The notes under the pieces are model-generated. The model was not told the DNA's origin. It did not search any database and saw nothing but the letters and a program-made list of their open reading frames with translations. The position numbers and the translations under genes were made by a program. A stretch of DNA of 64,000 bases. Origin: Nitrogeniibacter mangrovi (GTDB lineage: Bacteria; Pseudomonadota; Gammaproteobacteria; Burkholderiales; Rhodocyclaceae). The stretch lies in NCBI RefSeq assembly GCF_010983895.1, contig NZ_CP048836.1, positions 4,154,001-4,218,000 on the forward strand, read 5' to 3'. The stretch's first letter is position 1, and every line of letters begins with the position of its first letter. Below are positions 1-9,877 of this stretch, in pieces.

Positions 1-147
1 ATATCAGCGTTAACTAATACGCCATCCGCCTGACACCGCATTTGACCCAACTCAACCGGACCCATCGCGCCCGCCCCGCCGGCCGCGGCAAACCGTCGCG
101 GGCGAAGTGACTATAATCATCGGCTGTTTTCCGCCAAGGCCCCGCCC

Positions 148-1017
148 GTGTACGACACCCTGTTCGTCCTCTCCCAGTACCTGCTGCCCAAGAAGGCGCT
201 GACACGGCTGACGGGCTGGCTGGCCGGGCGGCGCGCCGGCCAGGCCACCACGTGGACGATCCGCCGCTTCATCGGCCGCTACGGGGTGGACATGAGCGAA
301 GCGGCCAATCCCGATCCGGCCGCCTACCCGAGCTTCAACGATTTCTTCACCCGCGCCCTGCGCGACGACGCCCGGCCGCTGGCCGACGCCGAGCTGCTGT
401 GCCCGGTGGACGGCGCCATCAGCCAGTTCGGTCCGATCAAGCGCGGCCACCTGTTCCAGGCCAAGGGCCATGAGTACAGCGCCACCGCCCTGGTCGGCGG
501 CGATCATCAGCTCGCCGAACGCTTCGCCGACGGCCTGTTCGCCACCCTCTACCTGAGCCCGCGCGACTACCACCGCGTCCACATGCCCTGCGACGGCACC
601 CTGCGCGAGATGATCTACGTGCCCGGCGAACTGTTCTCGGTGAATCCGGTGACGGCGCGCAACATCCCCGGCCTGTTCGCCCGCAACGAGCGCGTGGTGT
701 GCGTGTTCGATGGCGCCGAGGGCCCGTTCGTGATGGTGCTGGTGGGCGCCACCATCGTCGGCAGCATGGCCACCGTGTGGCATGGCGTGGTCAATCCGCC
801 GCGGCGGCCCGAGATCACCAAGTGGCGCTACGACGCGGGCGAGGTGCGCCTCGCGCGCGGCGAGGAGATGGGGCGCTTCCAGCTCGGCTCGACGGTGGTG
901 CTGCTGTTCCCGGCCGGCCGCTTCCACTTCAACCCGGCCTGGCATCCGGCGGCGGCGGTGCGCATGGGCGAAGCCATGAGCGCCGCCCCGGTCGAGGCGC
1001 AGGACTCCGGTCGGTAG
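148..1017 (+). CDS. psd: Phosphatidylserine decarboxylase proenzyme
   Basis: This enzyme decarboxylates phosphatidylserine to phosphatidylethanolamine at the inner membrane. The 289-residue product carries the LGST self-cleavage motif near its C-terminus (FQLGSTVVLLFP), where the Ser becomes the pyruvoyl cofactor of the small alpha chain. It also has the conserved segments LSPRDYHRVHMP and GELFSVNP of the family, and its length matches bacterial class I Psd proteins. The start is a GTG at 148 (VYDTLFVLSQY) because no ATG lies near the conserved N-terminus. The neighbour downstream is convergent, so the gene appears monocistronic here. The first 147 bases of the window show no supported gene. 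Confidence 0.96.
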   Translation: MYDTLFVLSQYLLPKKALTRLTGWLAGRRAGQATTWTIRRFIGRYGVDMSEAANPDPAAYPSFNDFFTRALRDDARPLADAELLCPVDGAISQFGPIKRGHLFQAKGHEYSATALVGGDHQLAERFADGLFATLYLSPRDYHRVHMPCDGTLREMIYVPGELFSVNPVTARNIPGLFARNERVVCVFDGAEGPFVMVLVGATIVGSMATVWHGVVNPPRRPEITKWRYDAGEVRLARGEEMGRFQLGSTVVLLFPAGRFHFNPAWHPAAAVRMGEAMSAAPVEAQDSGR

Positions 1018-1020
1018 CCC

Positions 1021-1710
1021 CTAGACGCCGAGCCAGCGCGGCAGCTCGTCGAGCTGCCGGATCTGGCCGTCCGGCGTGGCTGGCAGACGCTCGGCCGCCT
1101 GGCCGAAGCGGTTGCACCACAGCACCTGAAAGCCGAAGGCCTTGGCCGAGTAGGCGTCCCAGCTGTTGGACGACAGAAAGCAGATGCGCTCGACCGGCAC
1201 CCCGAAGTGCATCCCGGCCAGGCCATAGACCTTCGGGTGGGGCTTGAACACGCCCACCGCCTCGACCGAGAGCACCGCATCGAGCAGCGGCGCCAATCCG
1301 GCGTTGTTCACCGCCGCCTCCAGCATGGCGGGCGAGCCGTTGGAGAGGATCGCGGTCTTCAGCCCGGCGGCGCGCAACGCCCGCAGGGTCGGCACCACCT
1401 CCGCATAGGCGGCGATGCGCAGGTACAGCGCCATGAGCCGGTCGCGCAGGCCGGGCTGCTCGATGCCCAGCGTGGCCAGCGACACGTCGAGCGCATCGCC
1501 GGTCACCTGCCAGAAATCCGCATGATGGCCCGCCAAGCCCCGCAGCCAGGTGTATTGCAGCTGCTTGCTGCGCCACAGCTCCGACAGCGCCGCCCAGCGC
1601 TCGCCCAGTTCGGCCTGCGCGCCGCGCGCCACGCTCGACACATCGAACAGCGTGCCGTACGCGTCGAACACGCACACCTCGATGCCCTGCAGCCTGCCCC
1701 CTTCCGCCAT
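1021..1710 (-). CDS. Haloacid dehalogenase type II (HAD superfamily hydrolase)
   Basis: This is a predicted (S)-2-haloacid dehalogenase-type hydrolase. The nucleophile Asp lies in VCVFDAYGTLFD, motif II in AILSNGSP, and the C-terminal FLSSNSWDA segment is typical of L-2-haloacid dehalogenases. The start at 1710 (MAEGGRLQG, 229 aa) is preceded by GGGAGGA at a good distance; an upstream in-frame start at 1734 has no such site. It converges on psd with only 3 bases between the stop codons. Family members often act as general phosphatases or dehalogenases, so the substrate is unknown. Confidence 0.88.
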   Translation of the reverse strand: MAEGGRLQGIEVCVFDAYGTLFDVSSVARGAQAELGERWAALSELWRSKQLQYTWLRGLAGHHADFWQVTGDALDVSLATLGIEQPGLRDRLMALYLRIAAYAEVVPTLRALRAAGLKTAILSNGSPAMLEAAVNNAGLAPLLDAVLSVEAVGVFKPHPKVYGLAGMHFGVPVERICFLSSNSWDAYSAKAFGFQVLWCNRFGQAAERLPATPDGQIRQLDELPRWLGV

Positions 1711-1788
1711 GGCGTCCTCCCGGTGCTCGTCCACTCATCTGAAGCTTAGACGCTGCACCGGCGCTGCCAACGCGGTATCGTTGCGCCC

Positions 1789-2676
1789 ATGCCCATCCGC
1801 TACGTCGAACCCGTCTATCGTCCGCCCAGCGAGGCGCGCTCGCTGATCCTCCCGGTCACCGACGGCTGCTCGTGGAACCGATGCACCTTCTGCGAGATGT
1901 ACACCGCGCCGCAGAAGGCCTTCCGCGCGCGTGACGAGGACGAGGTGATGGGGGCCATCCGCGACACCGGCGCGCGCCACGGCGCCGCCGTCCAGCGCGT
2001 CTTCCTCGCCGACGGCGACGCCCTGGTGCTGCCCACCCGGCGCCTGCTCGCCATCCTCGAGGCCATCCACACCCATCTGCCCGGGGTGCGTCGCATCTCC
2101 AGCTACTGCCTGCCGCGCAACCTGCGCAAGAAGCCCCAGGCGGAGCTCGACGCGCTCGCCGCGGCCGGCCTGACGCTGGTCTACGTGGGCGCCGAGTCGG
2201 GTGATGACACGGTGCTGGCACGCGTCAGCAAAGGCGAGACCTTCGACACCACCCGCGCGGCCCTCGACAAGCTCGGCACGGCAGGCATCAGCCGCTCGGT
2301 GATGATCCTCAACGGCCTCGGCGGGCGCACCCTCAGCGAGGCCCACGCGGACCACTCCGCCCGGCTCATGAACCTCACCCAGCCGGAGTACCTGTCCACC
2401 CTGGTGGTGAGCTTTCCCCTCGGCGAGGCGCGCTTGCGCGCCGGCTTTCCGGACTGGCAGCCGCTCGACCAGGCCGGCCTGTTCCGCGAAATGGAACACT
2501 TCCTCGACGGGCTCGAGTTGAAGCGCACCGTGTTCCGCTCCGACCATGCGAGCAACTGGCTGGTGCTCAAGGGCACGCTGGGGGCCGACAAGGCCCGCCT
2601 CCTGGCCCAGGTGCGCGCCGCGATCGCCGCGCCCGGAGCGGCGAATCTGCGCCCCGACTGGGCGCGCGGCCTTTGA
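1789..2676 (+). CDS. Radical SAM protein
   Basis: The 295-residue protein has an N-terminal iron-sulfur motif DGCSWNRCTFCEMY (CX4CX2C), the arrangement of a distinct radical SAM subfamily rather than the classical CX3CX2C. Downstream segments YVGAESGDD and MILNGLGG fit a radical SAM TIM barrel. No auxiliary cluster domain is evident. The gene diverges from the dehalogenase with a short gap and precedes the signalling protein at 2762. The reaction is unknown. Confidence 0.85.
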   Translation: MPIRYVEPVYRPPSEARSLILPVTDGCSWNRCTFCEMYTAPQKAFRARDEDEVMGAIRDTGARHGAAVQRVFLADGDALVLPTRRLLAILEAIHTHLPGVRRISSYCLPRNLRKKPQAELDALAAAGLTLVYVGAESGDDTVLARVSKGETFDTTRAALDKLGTAGISRSVMILNGLGGRTLSEAHADHSARLMNLTQPEYLSTLVVSFPLGEARLRAGFPDWQPLDQAGLFREMEHFLDGLELKRTVFRSDHASNWLVLKGTLGADKARLLAQVRAAIAAPGAANLRPDWARGL

Positions 2677-2761
2677 CCGCCGGCACGTTGACACGGCCCG
2701 GCCATTTGGCGAACGTAGTATGTTCGCCGCGCCAGCCCGTCGGCCCACCGTCCCCTCGACC

Positions 2762-5700
2762 ATGACCCTGCCACCCGATCCGTCCGGCCATCACCCCGCC
2801 CCCGAACCGGCCGGGAGCCCCGATGCGCCCGCCCTGTGGGTGGTCGATCTGGCAACGCTTCGGTTCATCGACGTCGACACCGCCGCCGTGGCGCGCTTCG
2901 GCTATCGCCGCGACGATTTCCTGGCGACGACGCTCGAGGCGCTCACCGCTCGCGCCGACATCCCGCTGCTGCAGGCACATCTGGCGCAGCTGGCGGACAC
3001 CGGCGAAGCCTGCGGGCGCTGGCGCGTGCGCACCCATGGCGGCACCGAGCTCGAGGTCGAGTGCCGCGCCCATGTCACCCAGCTGGGCGACGGCGCGGTG
3101 GCGATCTCGACGGTGTGGAACCGGACCGCCCCCCCGCAGGGCAGCCTCGGCGGCGATCCGCAACGCCAGCTCGACGAGCGCCTCGAGAAGACCGCCGCCT
3201 CGGTCCCCGGCCTGATCTGCTCCTTCCGCCTGCATCCCGACGGGCATGCCAGCATGCCCCTGGCCAGCGCCGCCATCGAGGATCTCTACGGCCTGCGTGC
3301 CGAGGAGGTGGCCGAGGACGCCGCGCCCCTGTTCGCGCTCATCCACCCCGACGACCTGCCGCAGGTGAACGCGAGCGTCGCCGAGTCGGCGCGCACCATG
3401 CAGCCCTGGCACGACTGCTTCCGCCTCAGGCACCCACGCAAGGGCGAACGCTGGTTCGAAGGCCACTCGCTGCCCGTGCACGAGCCCGACGGCGGCATCC
3501 TCTGGCACGGCTACATCCAGGACATCACCGAGCGACGCCGGGTGGAGACGGCGCTGCGCGAGTCCGAGGCCTATTGCCGGCTGCTGCTCACCCATGCGCC
3601 GGACGGCATCTTCATCGTCGATGCCGACGGGCGCCACGTGGTCGACGCGAACACCGCCGCCTGCCGCATGCTGGGCCTGAGCCGGGCGGCCCTGCTGACC
3701 CGGACCACGGCGGATCTGGTCGTCGCCGACGACATCCCGCGCATCGGTGCCGAAGTCGAGCGCATCAAGGGCGGCGGGGTGAGCACCAGCCTCTGGCACC
3801 TGCGCCGCGCCGACGGCAGCGTGTTCGAGGGCGAGGCCACCTGCACCATGTTGCCGGACGGGCGCCTGCATGCCGTCCTGCGCGACATCTCGGAACGCCG
3901 TCAGGTGGAGGCGGCGCTGCGCGAGAGCGAGTCGCGCCTGGGCCAGGCGCAGAGCATCGCCCACCTGGGTGACTGGCACCTGGATCTGGCCCGCGACGTG
4001 CTCACCTGGTCGGACGAGGCCTACCGCATCTTCGGCATCGCCCCGGGCACGCCGCTGACGCTCGCGGCGTTCATCGACCGTGTCCACCCCGACGACCGCG
4101 CCCGCCTGCTCGCCGCCTGGGACAATGCGGTGACCCACGGCACCGCCTACGACCTGGCGCATCGCATCGTCGTCGACGGCCGCATCAAATGGGTGCGCGA
4201 ACGGGCCGAAGTGCGCCTCGATGCCGATGGCCGCGCCGAAGTGGGCTTCGGCATCGTCCAGGACATCACCGAAATGAAGCAGGCCGAGGAGCAGCTGCGC
4301 ATCGCCGCGGTCGCCTTCGAGGCCCGCGACGGCATGATGGTCACCGATGCCCGTGGCGTCATCCTGCGGGTCAATCTCGCCTTCACCGAGATCACCGGCT
4401 ACCACGCCGACGAAGCCATCGGGCAGACCCCGGCGATCCTGCATTCGGGGCGCCACGGGGCCGACTTCTACCGCACCCTGTGGGAAGCGATCCGCCACGA
4501 GGGCCACTGGCAGGGCGAGATCTGGAACCGGCGCAAGGACGGCAGCGTGTATCCCGAGTGGCTGGCCATTTCCGCCATCCGCGACGACGCGGGCACCGTC
4601 ACCCACTACCTCGGCATGTTCTCCGACATCAGCGACCCGCGCGAGACCCAGCGCAAGCTCGTCGAGCTGGCCTACTACGACGCGCTCACCGGCCTGCCCA
4701 ACCGGCGCCTGCTCACCGACCGCCTCGAGCGGGTCGTGGCCGGCGCCCGGCCCGACGGCCAGTTCAGCGCCGTGCTGCTGGCGGACCTGGACCAGTTCAA
4801 GACCCTCAACGACACCCGTGGCCACGACCTGGGCGACCAGCTCCTGGTGGAGGTGGCGCAACGGCTGCGCCGTGCGCTGCGCAAGACCGACACCGCCGCC
4901 CGCTTCAGCGGCGACGAGTTCGTGATCCTGTTGCAGGAGCTGGGCAGCGACGAGTTCGTCGCCGCCAGCCGCGCCGAGGCGATGGCGGCGCAGATCCACG
5001 CCGCCATCGCCGAGCCGCTCGCGCTCAACGGCATCGCCTGCCACACCACCCTGAGCGTCGGCATCACCCTGTTTCGCGACCAGGACAACGCGGTGGAGAC
5101 CCTGCTGCGCCAGGCGGACCTGGCGCTGAACCAGGCCAAGGACGCCGGACGCGATACCCACCGCTTCTACAACCCGGCCATGCAGGCCGCCATGGAGCAG
5201 CGCGCCGCGCTCGAGGACGGCCTGCGCCGTGCGCTGGCGCAGGACGAGCTGCGGGTGCACTACCAGCCCCAGGTGGACGAGCACGGCGTGCTGATGGGCG
5301 CCGAGGCGCTGCTGCGCTGGCAGCCGCCGGACCGCCCCATGGTCTCGCCGGGCGCGTTCATCCCGGTGGCCGAGGCGACCGGCCTCATCGTGCCCATCGG
5401 CCACTGGGTGCTCGACACCGTCTGCGCCCGGCTGTCCGAGTGGGCGCGGCACCCGACGCTGGGCCGGCTGCAGGTGGCGGTCAACATCAGCGCCCGCCAG
5501 TTCCGCCAGCCCGATTTCGTCGACCAGGTGCGCGAGACGATCGGGCGCCACGGCATCGACGCCACCCGGCTCAAGTTCGAACTGACCGAAAGCGTGGTGC
5601 TCGACGACGTGGACCAGGTCATCCACACCATGGGCGCGCTCAAGGCGCTCGGGCTGGCCTTCTCCATCGACGACTTCGGCACCGGCTACTCGTCGCTCGC

Positions 5701-5965
5701 CTACCTCAAACGCCTGCCGCTCGACCAGCTCAAGATCGATCAGGGCTTCGTGTTCGGCATCCCCGACGACGCGGACGACTGCGCCATCGCCCGCGCCGTC
5801 ATCGCCCTGGGCCACAGCCTGCGCCTGCAGGTGATCGCCGAGGGGGTGGAAACCCCGGCGCAGCGCGCCTTCCTCGCCCGCCATGGCTGCCTGGCCTACC
5901 AGGGCTACCTGTTCGGCGCCCCCGGCCCGGCAGAGGCCCTCGAAGCGCTCGCGTACGCCGGCTGA
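2762..5965 (+). CDS. Multi-PAS GGDEF-EAL cyclic-di-GMP signalling protein
   Basis: This is a soluble 1067-residue sensor and predicted c-di-GMP turnover enzyme. It has about five PAS-like modules (roughly residues 25-110, 148-260, 270-385, 393-505 and 512-635), a diguanylate cyclase domain (636-800; LTGLPNRRLL) and an EAL phosphodiesterase domain (818-1060). The cyclase signature reads SGDEF instead of GGDEF, and an RxxD inhibitory-site motif (RKTD) precedes it. The EAL motif (GAEALLRW) and DDFGTGYSSL are intact, so phosphodiesterase activity is expected. No membrane segment is seen. The ATG at 2762 was chosen because the PAS start follows closely, but an in-frame ATG at 2720 is also possible and neither has a strong ribosome site. 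Confidence 0.93.
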   Translation: MTLPPDPSGHHPAPEPAGSPDAPALWVVDLATLRFIDVDTAAVARFGYRRDDFLATTLEALTARADIPLLQAHLAQLADTGEACGRWRVRTHGGTELEVECRAHVTQLGDGAVAISTVWNRTAPPQGSLGGDPQRQLDERLEKTAASVPGLICSFRLHPDGHASMPLASAAIEDLYGLRAEEVAEDAAPLFALIHPDDLPQVNASVAESARTMQPWHDCFRLRHPRKGERWFEGHSLPVHEPDGGILWHGYIQDITERRRVETALRESEAYCRLLLTHAPDGIFIVDADGRHVVDANTAACRMLGLSRAALLTRTTADLVVADDIPRIGAEVERIKGGGVSTSLWHLRRADGSVFEGEATCTMLPDGRLHAVLRDISERRQVEAALRESESRLGQAQSIAHLGDWHLDLARDVLTWSDEAYRIFGIAPGTPLTLAAFIDRVHPDDRARLLAAWDNAVTHGTAYDLAHRIVVDGRIKWVRERAEVRLDADGRAEVGFGIVQDITEMKQAEEQLRIAAVAFEARDGMMVTDARGVILRVNLAFTEITGYHADEAIGQTPAILHSGRHGADFYRTLWEAIRHEGHWQGEIWNRRKDGSVYPEWLAISAIRDDAGTVTHYLGMFSDISDPRETQRKLVELAYYDALTGLPNRRLLTDRLERVVAGARPDGQFSAVLLADLDQFKTLNDTRGHDLGDQLLVEVAQRLRRALRKTDTAARFSGDEFVILLQELGSDEFVAASRAEAMAAQIHAAIAEPLALNGIACHTTLSVGITLFRDQDNAVETLLRQADLALNQAKDAGRDTHRFYNPAMQAAMEQRAALEDGLRRALAQDELRVHYQPQVDEHGVLMGAEALLRWQPPDRPMVSPGAFIPVAEATGLIVPIGHWVLDTVCARLSEWARHPTLGRLQVAVNISARQFRQPDFVDQVRETIGRHGIDATRLKFELTESVVLDDVDQVIHTMGALKALGLAFSIDDFGTGYSSLAYLKRLPLDQLKIDQGFVFGIPDDADDCAIARAVIALGHSLRLQVIAEGVETPAQRAFLARHGCLAYQGYLFGAPGPAEALEALAYAG

Positions 5966-6094
5966 ACCGGCGACGGCCGGCCGCGTCTGCGCCGGCGATG
6001 AAACTTTTGTGCGTCGCACGAATCGATCTTGGTGTCGGGCCGCCGACCCGACCCGCGCCCCGCCGATCGCGGGGCACTTCCGGACCCAAGAACA

Positions 6095-8755
6095 ATGAAA
6101 CGCACCGACGCATATGCGGCCCAGGGCGTCACCCAGACCGTAGAAGAACTGCAGGTCAGCCTCGCGCAGGGGCTGGCGGGCGACGAAGCCGCCCGCCGAC
6201 TGGACCGGATCGGTCCGAATGAAATCGCCACCCGGGAAGAGACCCTGCTGCACCGCATCGGGCGGCGCTTCTGGGGGCCGATTCCGTGGATGATCGAGCT
6301 GGCGGCGATCCTCTCCGCCGCGGTGGGCAAGTGGGACGACTTCGGCATCATCCTGGTGATGCTGTTCATCAACGTGTTCCTCGATTTCTTCCAGGAACAC
6401 CGCGCGCTCAACGCCCTCAAGGCGCTGCAGGCGGGGCTGGCCAAGTCGGCGCGGGTGCGCCGCGACGGCGCCTTCAAGAGCCTGCCGGTGCGCGAGCTGG
6501 TGCCGGGCGACATCGTCAAGCTGCGCCTCGGCGAGATCGTGCCCGCCGACATCCAGCTGGCCGAGGGCGACTTCCTCATGGTCGATCAGTCCTCCCTCAC
6601 CGGCGAATCGCTGCCGGTGAGCCGCAAGCACGGCGAGGTGATCTACGCCAACACCATCGTCAAGCAGGGCGAGATGCTCGGGGTGGTGGTCAATACCGGC
6701 ATGAACACCGACTTCTCCGGCGTGGTGGCGCTGGTGGCGCAGGCGCAGCTGGCCTCGCGCAGCCACTTCCAGGAAATGGTGATGCAGATCGGGCGCTTCC
6801 TGATCCTGGTCACCGTGCTGCTGGTGATGCTGATCGTGCTGGTGGCCCTGTTCCGTCACCAGCCCATGCTCGAGATCCTGCGCTTCGCCCTGGTGCTGGC
6901 GGTGGCGGCCATTCCGGTGGCGCTGCCGGCGGTGCTGTCGGTGACCATGGCGGTGGGGGCGGTGAACCTGGCGCGCAAGCGCGCCATCGTCTCGCGCCTG
7001 ACCGCCATCGAGGAGCTGGCCGGGGTGGACGTCTTCTGCTCCGACAAGACCGGCACCCTCACCCGCAACGAGATGACGGTGGTCACTCCGGTGGTGCTCG
7101 ACGGCCATGACGAGCGCGAGCTGTTCGAGGTGGCGGCGCTGGCCTCGCGGCTGGAGAACCAGGACCCGATCGAACTGCCGATCTTCCACTACCTGGACAC
7201 CCACTTCGACGGCGGCGAGCTGACCCGCTACACGAGCGCCGACTTCAAGCCCTTCGACCCCATCGGCAAGCACACCGCGGCCACCGTCGACTGCGACGCG
7301 GGCCGCTTCACCGCGCTCAAGGGCGCTCCCCAGGTGCTCATCGCCATGGCCGCGCTGGACGAGACCGCCGCCCAGGGCCTGAGCGAAACCGTGGACCAGC
7401 TGGCCGCGCGCGGCTACCGCACCCTGGCGGTGGGCCGGCGTGCCGGCGAGGGTGACGGACCGGTCGAGCTGGTCGGCCTGATCCCCCTGCAGGACCCGCC
7501 CCGCGACGATTCGCGCACGGTGATCGACGAGATGCATGAGAACGGCGTGCGGGTGAAGATGATCACCGGCGACAACCTCGCCATCGCGCGCGAGATCGGC
7601 CGCCTGCTCGGGCTCGAGGAGCAGGCGATCCGCTCGGCGCAGCTGTCGGGCGCGGCGGGCAGCGAGCTCATGGACCTGATCGAGGTGCTCGCCGGCGCCA
7701 TCCACCACCGCCTCGATGGCACGGCGGCGCTGGCCGAGAGCCGCGCCTTCGCGAAGGACGTGATCGACGAGGTGCGCAAGCGCTTCGACACCCGGCTCAT
7801 CGAGCGCGAGTTCCTGCACACCCACGAGTCGGCCATCGTCGAGATGATCGAGTCGGTGGACATCTTTGCCGAGGTGGTGCCCGAGGACAAATACCGCATC
7901 GTCGACACCCTGCAGAAGGGCGGCCACATCGTCGCCATGACCGGCGACGGGGTGAACGACGCCCCCGCGCTCAAGAAGGCCGACTGCGGCTTCGCGGTGT
8001 CCAACGCCACCGACGCGGCGCGCGCGGCGGCGGACATCATCCTCACCGCGCCGGGGCTGTCGGTGATCAACGACGCGGTCAAGCAGGCGCGCATCACCTT
8101 CGAGCGCATGAAGAGCTACGCCACCTTCCGCATCGCCGAGACCATGCGCATCATCCTGTTCATGGCGCTGTCGATCCTGGTGTTCGACTTCTATCCGATC
8201 ACGCCGCTGATGATCATCCTGCTGGCGCTGCTCAACGACATCCCCATCCTCACCATCGCTTACGACCACACCCGGGTGCAGGGCTCGCCGGTGCGCTGGA
8301 ACATGAAGGAGCTGCTCACCCTCTCCAGCCTGCTGGGCCTGACCGGGGTGGTGTTCTCCTTCCTGCTGTTCTTCCTGCTCGAGGAATGGGGCGTGCCGCG
8401 CGGCGAGATCCAGACCTGGCTGTTCCTCAAGCTCATCGTCGCCGGCCATTTCACCCTCTACATCACCCGCGCGCCCGGCTGGTTCTGGCAGCGGCCTTAT
8501 CCGGCGCCGATCCTGTTCGCGGCCACCTTCGGCACCGAACTGCTCGGCACCCTGTTCGCCGCCGAGGGCTGGTTCATGGCCCCGATCGGCTGGCAGGGCG
8601 CGGCGCTGGTGTGGGCCTACGCGCTCACCGAGCTGGTGATCAGCGACGTGGTCAAGACCGTCGCGGTGCGCACCCTGCTGCAACCGACACCGCCGACCGG
8701 CAAACGCGGCGCGCAGCCGCGCCCGCTGCAGCCCCAACAGGAGCCTTCCGCATGA
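6095..8755 (+). CDS. P3A-type plasma-membrane proton-efflux ATPase
   Basis: This is a predicted ATP-driven H+ exporter of 886 residues. It has the actuator motif SLTGESLPV, the phosphorylation site SDKTGTLT, the hinge motif MTGDGVNDAP, and the membrane-helix blocks of P-type ATPases, including PVALPAVLSV in the M4 region. It lacks N-terminal heavy-metal domains and aligns by eye with bacterial relatives of fungal and plant plasma-membrane H+-ATPases. The ATG at 6095 begins MKRTDAYAAQG; an upstream in-frame start would add only low-complexity residues. The stop overlaps the start of the next gene (ATGA at 8752), implying translational coupling. Confidence 0.93.
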   Translation: MKRTDAYAAQGVTQTVEELQVSLAQGLAGDEAARRLDRIGPNEIATREETLLHRIGRRFWGPIPWMIELAAILSAAVGKWDDFGIILVMLFINVFLDFFQEHRALNALKALQAGLAKSARVRRDGAFKSLPVRELVPGDIVKLRLGEIVPADIQLAEGDFLMVDQSSLTGESLPVSRKHGEVIYANTIVKQGEMLGVVVNTGMNTDFSGVVALVAQAQLASRSHFQEMVMQIGRFLILVTVLLVMLIVLVALFRHQPMLEILRFALVLAVAAIPVALPAVLSVTMAVGAVNLARKRAIVSRLTAIEELAGVDVFCSDKTGTLTRNEMTVVTPVVLDGHDERELFEVAALASRLENQDPIELPIFHYLDTHFDGGELTRYTSADFKPFDPIGKHTAATVDCDAGRFTALKGAPQVLIAMAALDETAAQGLSETVDQLAARGYRTLAVGRRAGEGDGPVELVGLIPLQDPPRDDSRTVIDEMHENGVRVKMITGDNLAIAREIGRLLGLEEQAIRSAQLSGAAGSELMDLIEVLAGAIHHRLDGTAALAESRAFAKDVIDEVRKRFDTRLIEREFLHTHESAIVEMIESVDIFAEVVPEDKYRIVDTLQKGGHIVAMTGDGVNDAPALKKADCGFAVSNATDAARAAADIILTAPGLSVINDAVKQARITFERMKSYATFRIAETMRIILFMALSILVFDFYPITPLMIILLALLNDIPILTIAYDHTRVQGSPVRWNMKELLTLSSLLGLTGVVFSFLLFFLLEEWGVPRGEIQTWLFLKLIVAGHFTLYITRAPGWFWQRPYPAPILFAATFGTELLGTLFAAEGWFMAPIGWQGAALVWAYALTELVISDVVKTVAVRTLLQPTPPTGKRGAQPRPLQPQQEPSA

Positions 8756-9870
8756 ACACCCCGACCCGCCCGCGCCTGGCGCAACACGAGAACAGCGTCC
8801 CCTTCTTCTGGCCCTTCACCGCCGCCGCGGCGCTGGTGGAGGCCGGCGAGACCCTGGTGGCACGCAACCTCGACTTCGCCCTGGAGGCGGAAAAGATCGA
8901 CTTCGGCCTGCATCCGGGCTTCGCCACCGCCAACCGGGTGCGGCTCGACCTGCACACCCTGCGCCTGCGCGATTTTTCCGCCGCCGACGCCACCGGCATT
9001 CCCACCCTGGTCGACGCCCCCTACGCCGGCCACAGTTCCACCATCGCCGACTATCACAAGGGCCAGAGCCTGGTCGAGACGCTGCTGGCCAACGGCGTGG
9101 AGCGGGTGCTGGTCACCGACTGGAAGAGCGCCACGCCCGACATGAAAGACTATGACATCGACCACTACCTGGCTGAGCTGCTGGTGTGCGTGGACGACCT
9201 GGGCGGGCGGGTCAATCTGGTCGGCCTGTGCCAGGGCGGCTGGATGAGCGCCATGCTCGCGGCGCGCTTCCCCGACAAGGTCAATCGTCTGGTGCTGGCC
9301 GGCTCGCCCATCGACACCGACGCCGGCCACGGCCCCATCCGCGAGTTGGCCCACACCCTGCCGACCTCGTTCTACGAGGAGCTGGTCGACATGGGCGGCG
9401 GACTCATGGAAGGACGCTTCATGCTCCAGGGCTGGAAGGCCATGCACCCGGGCGCCCAGTACGTGCAGAAGTACCTCGACCTCTACGAGCACATGCAGGA
9501 CCCGGCCTATGTCAGCAAGACCGAGGCCTTCGAGGCCTGGTACGAGAACCCGATCGATCTGCCGGGGCGCTGGTATCTGCAGGCCATCACCCAGCTGTTC
9601 AAGGAAAACCGCCTCGCCAAGGGCGAGTTCGTCGGCCTGGGGCGGACGCTGACGCTGGACGACATCACCTGTCCGGCCTATCTGCTCGCCGGCGAGGCGG
9701 ACGACATCACCACCGCCGAGCAGGTGTTCGCCGCCCGCGCACTGCTCGGCACCCCGCAGGACCGGATCGTCAGCACCCTCGCCCCGGGCGGGCACATCGG
9801 CCTGTTCATGGGCGCGCGCACCCTCACCGACACCTGGCCGGGGATCGCGCGCTGGCTGGCCGCGCCCTGA
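8752..9870 (+). CDS. PHA synthase-like alpha/beta hydrolase with Cys nucleophile
   Basis: The 372-residue alpha/beta-hydrolase fold protein has a lipase box with cysteine in place of serine (GLCQGGW), as in class III polyhydroxyalkanoate synthases. A conserved Asp lies in LAGEADDITT and a His in APGGHIGLF, completing a Cys-Asp-His triad. The length resembles PhaC of class III (about 355 aa), but no PhaE partner is adjacent. The gene starts inside the stop codon of the proton ATPase gene (ATGA), so the two are probably co-translated. It could be a PHA synthase-like or depolymerase-like enzyme; the substrate is not shown by sequence. Confidence 0.72.
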   Translation: MNTPTRPRLAQHENSVPFFWPFTAAAALVEAGETLVARNLDFALEAEKIDFGLHPGFATANRVRLDLHTLRLRDFSAADATGIPTLVDAPYAGHSSTIADYHKGQSLVETLLANGVERVLVTDWKSATPDMKDYDIDHYLAELLVCVDDLGGRVNLVGLCQGGWMSAMLAARFPDKVNRLVLAGSPIDTDAGHGPIRELAHTLPTSFYEELVDMGGGLMEGRFMLQGWKAMHPGAQYVQKYLDLYEHMQDPAYVSKTEAFEAWYENPIDLPGRWYLQAITQLFKENRLAKGEFVGLGRTLTLDDITCPAYLLAGEADDITTAEQVFAARALLGTPQDRIVSTLAPGGHIGLFMGARTLTDTWPGIARWLAAP

Positions 9871-9877
9871 ACGGCGT

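Noticed and set aside
1-147. Short minus-strand ORF at the left edge (63 codons)
   Set aside because: No ribosome site, unrecognised Arg-rich product, overlaps the start of psd.
2567-8737. Very long minus-strand open frame (2056 codons) opposite the GGDEF-EAL and ATPase genes
   Set aside because: It is an antisense shadow of high-GC third-position coding; its product is His/Gln/Val-rich with no domains and the plus-strand genes are clear.
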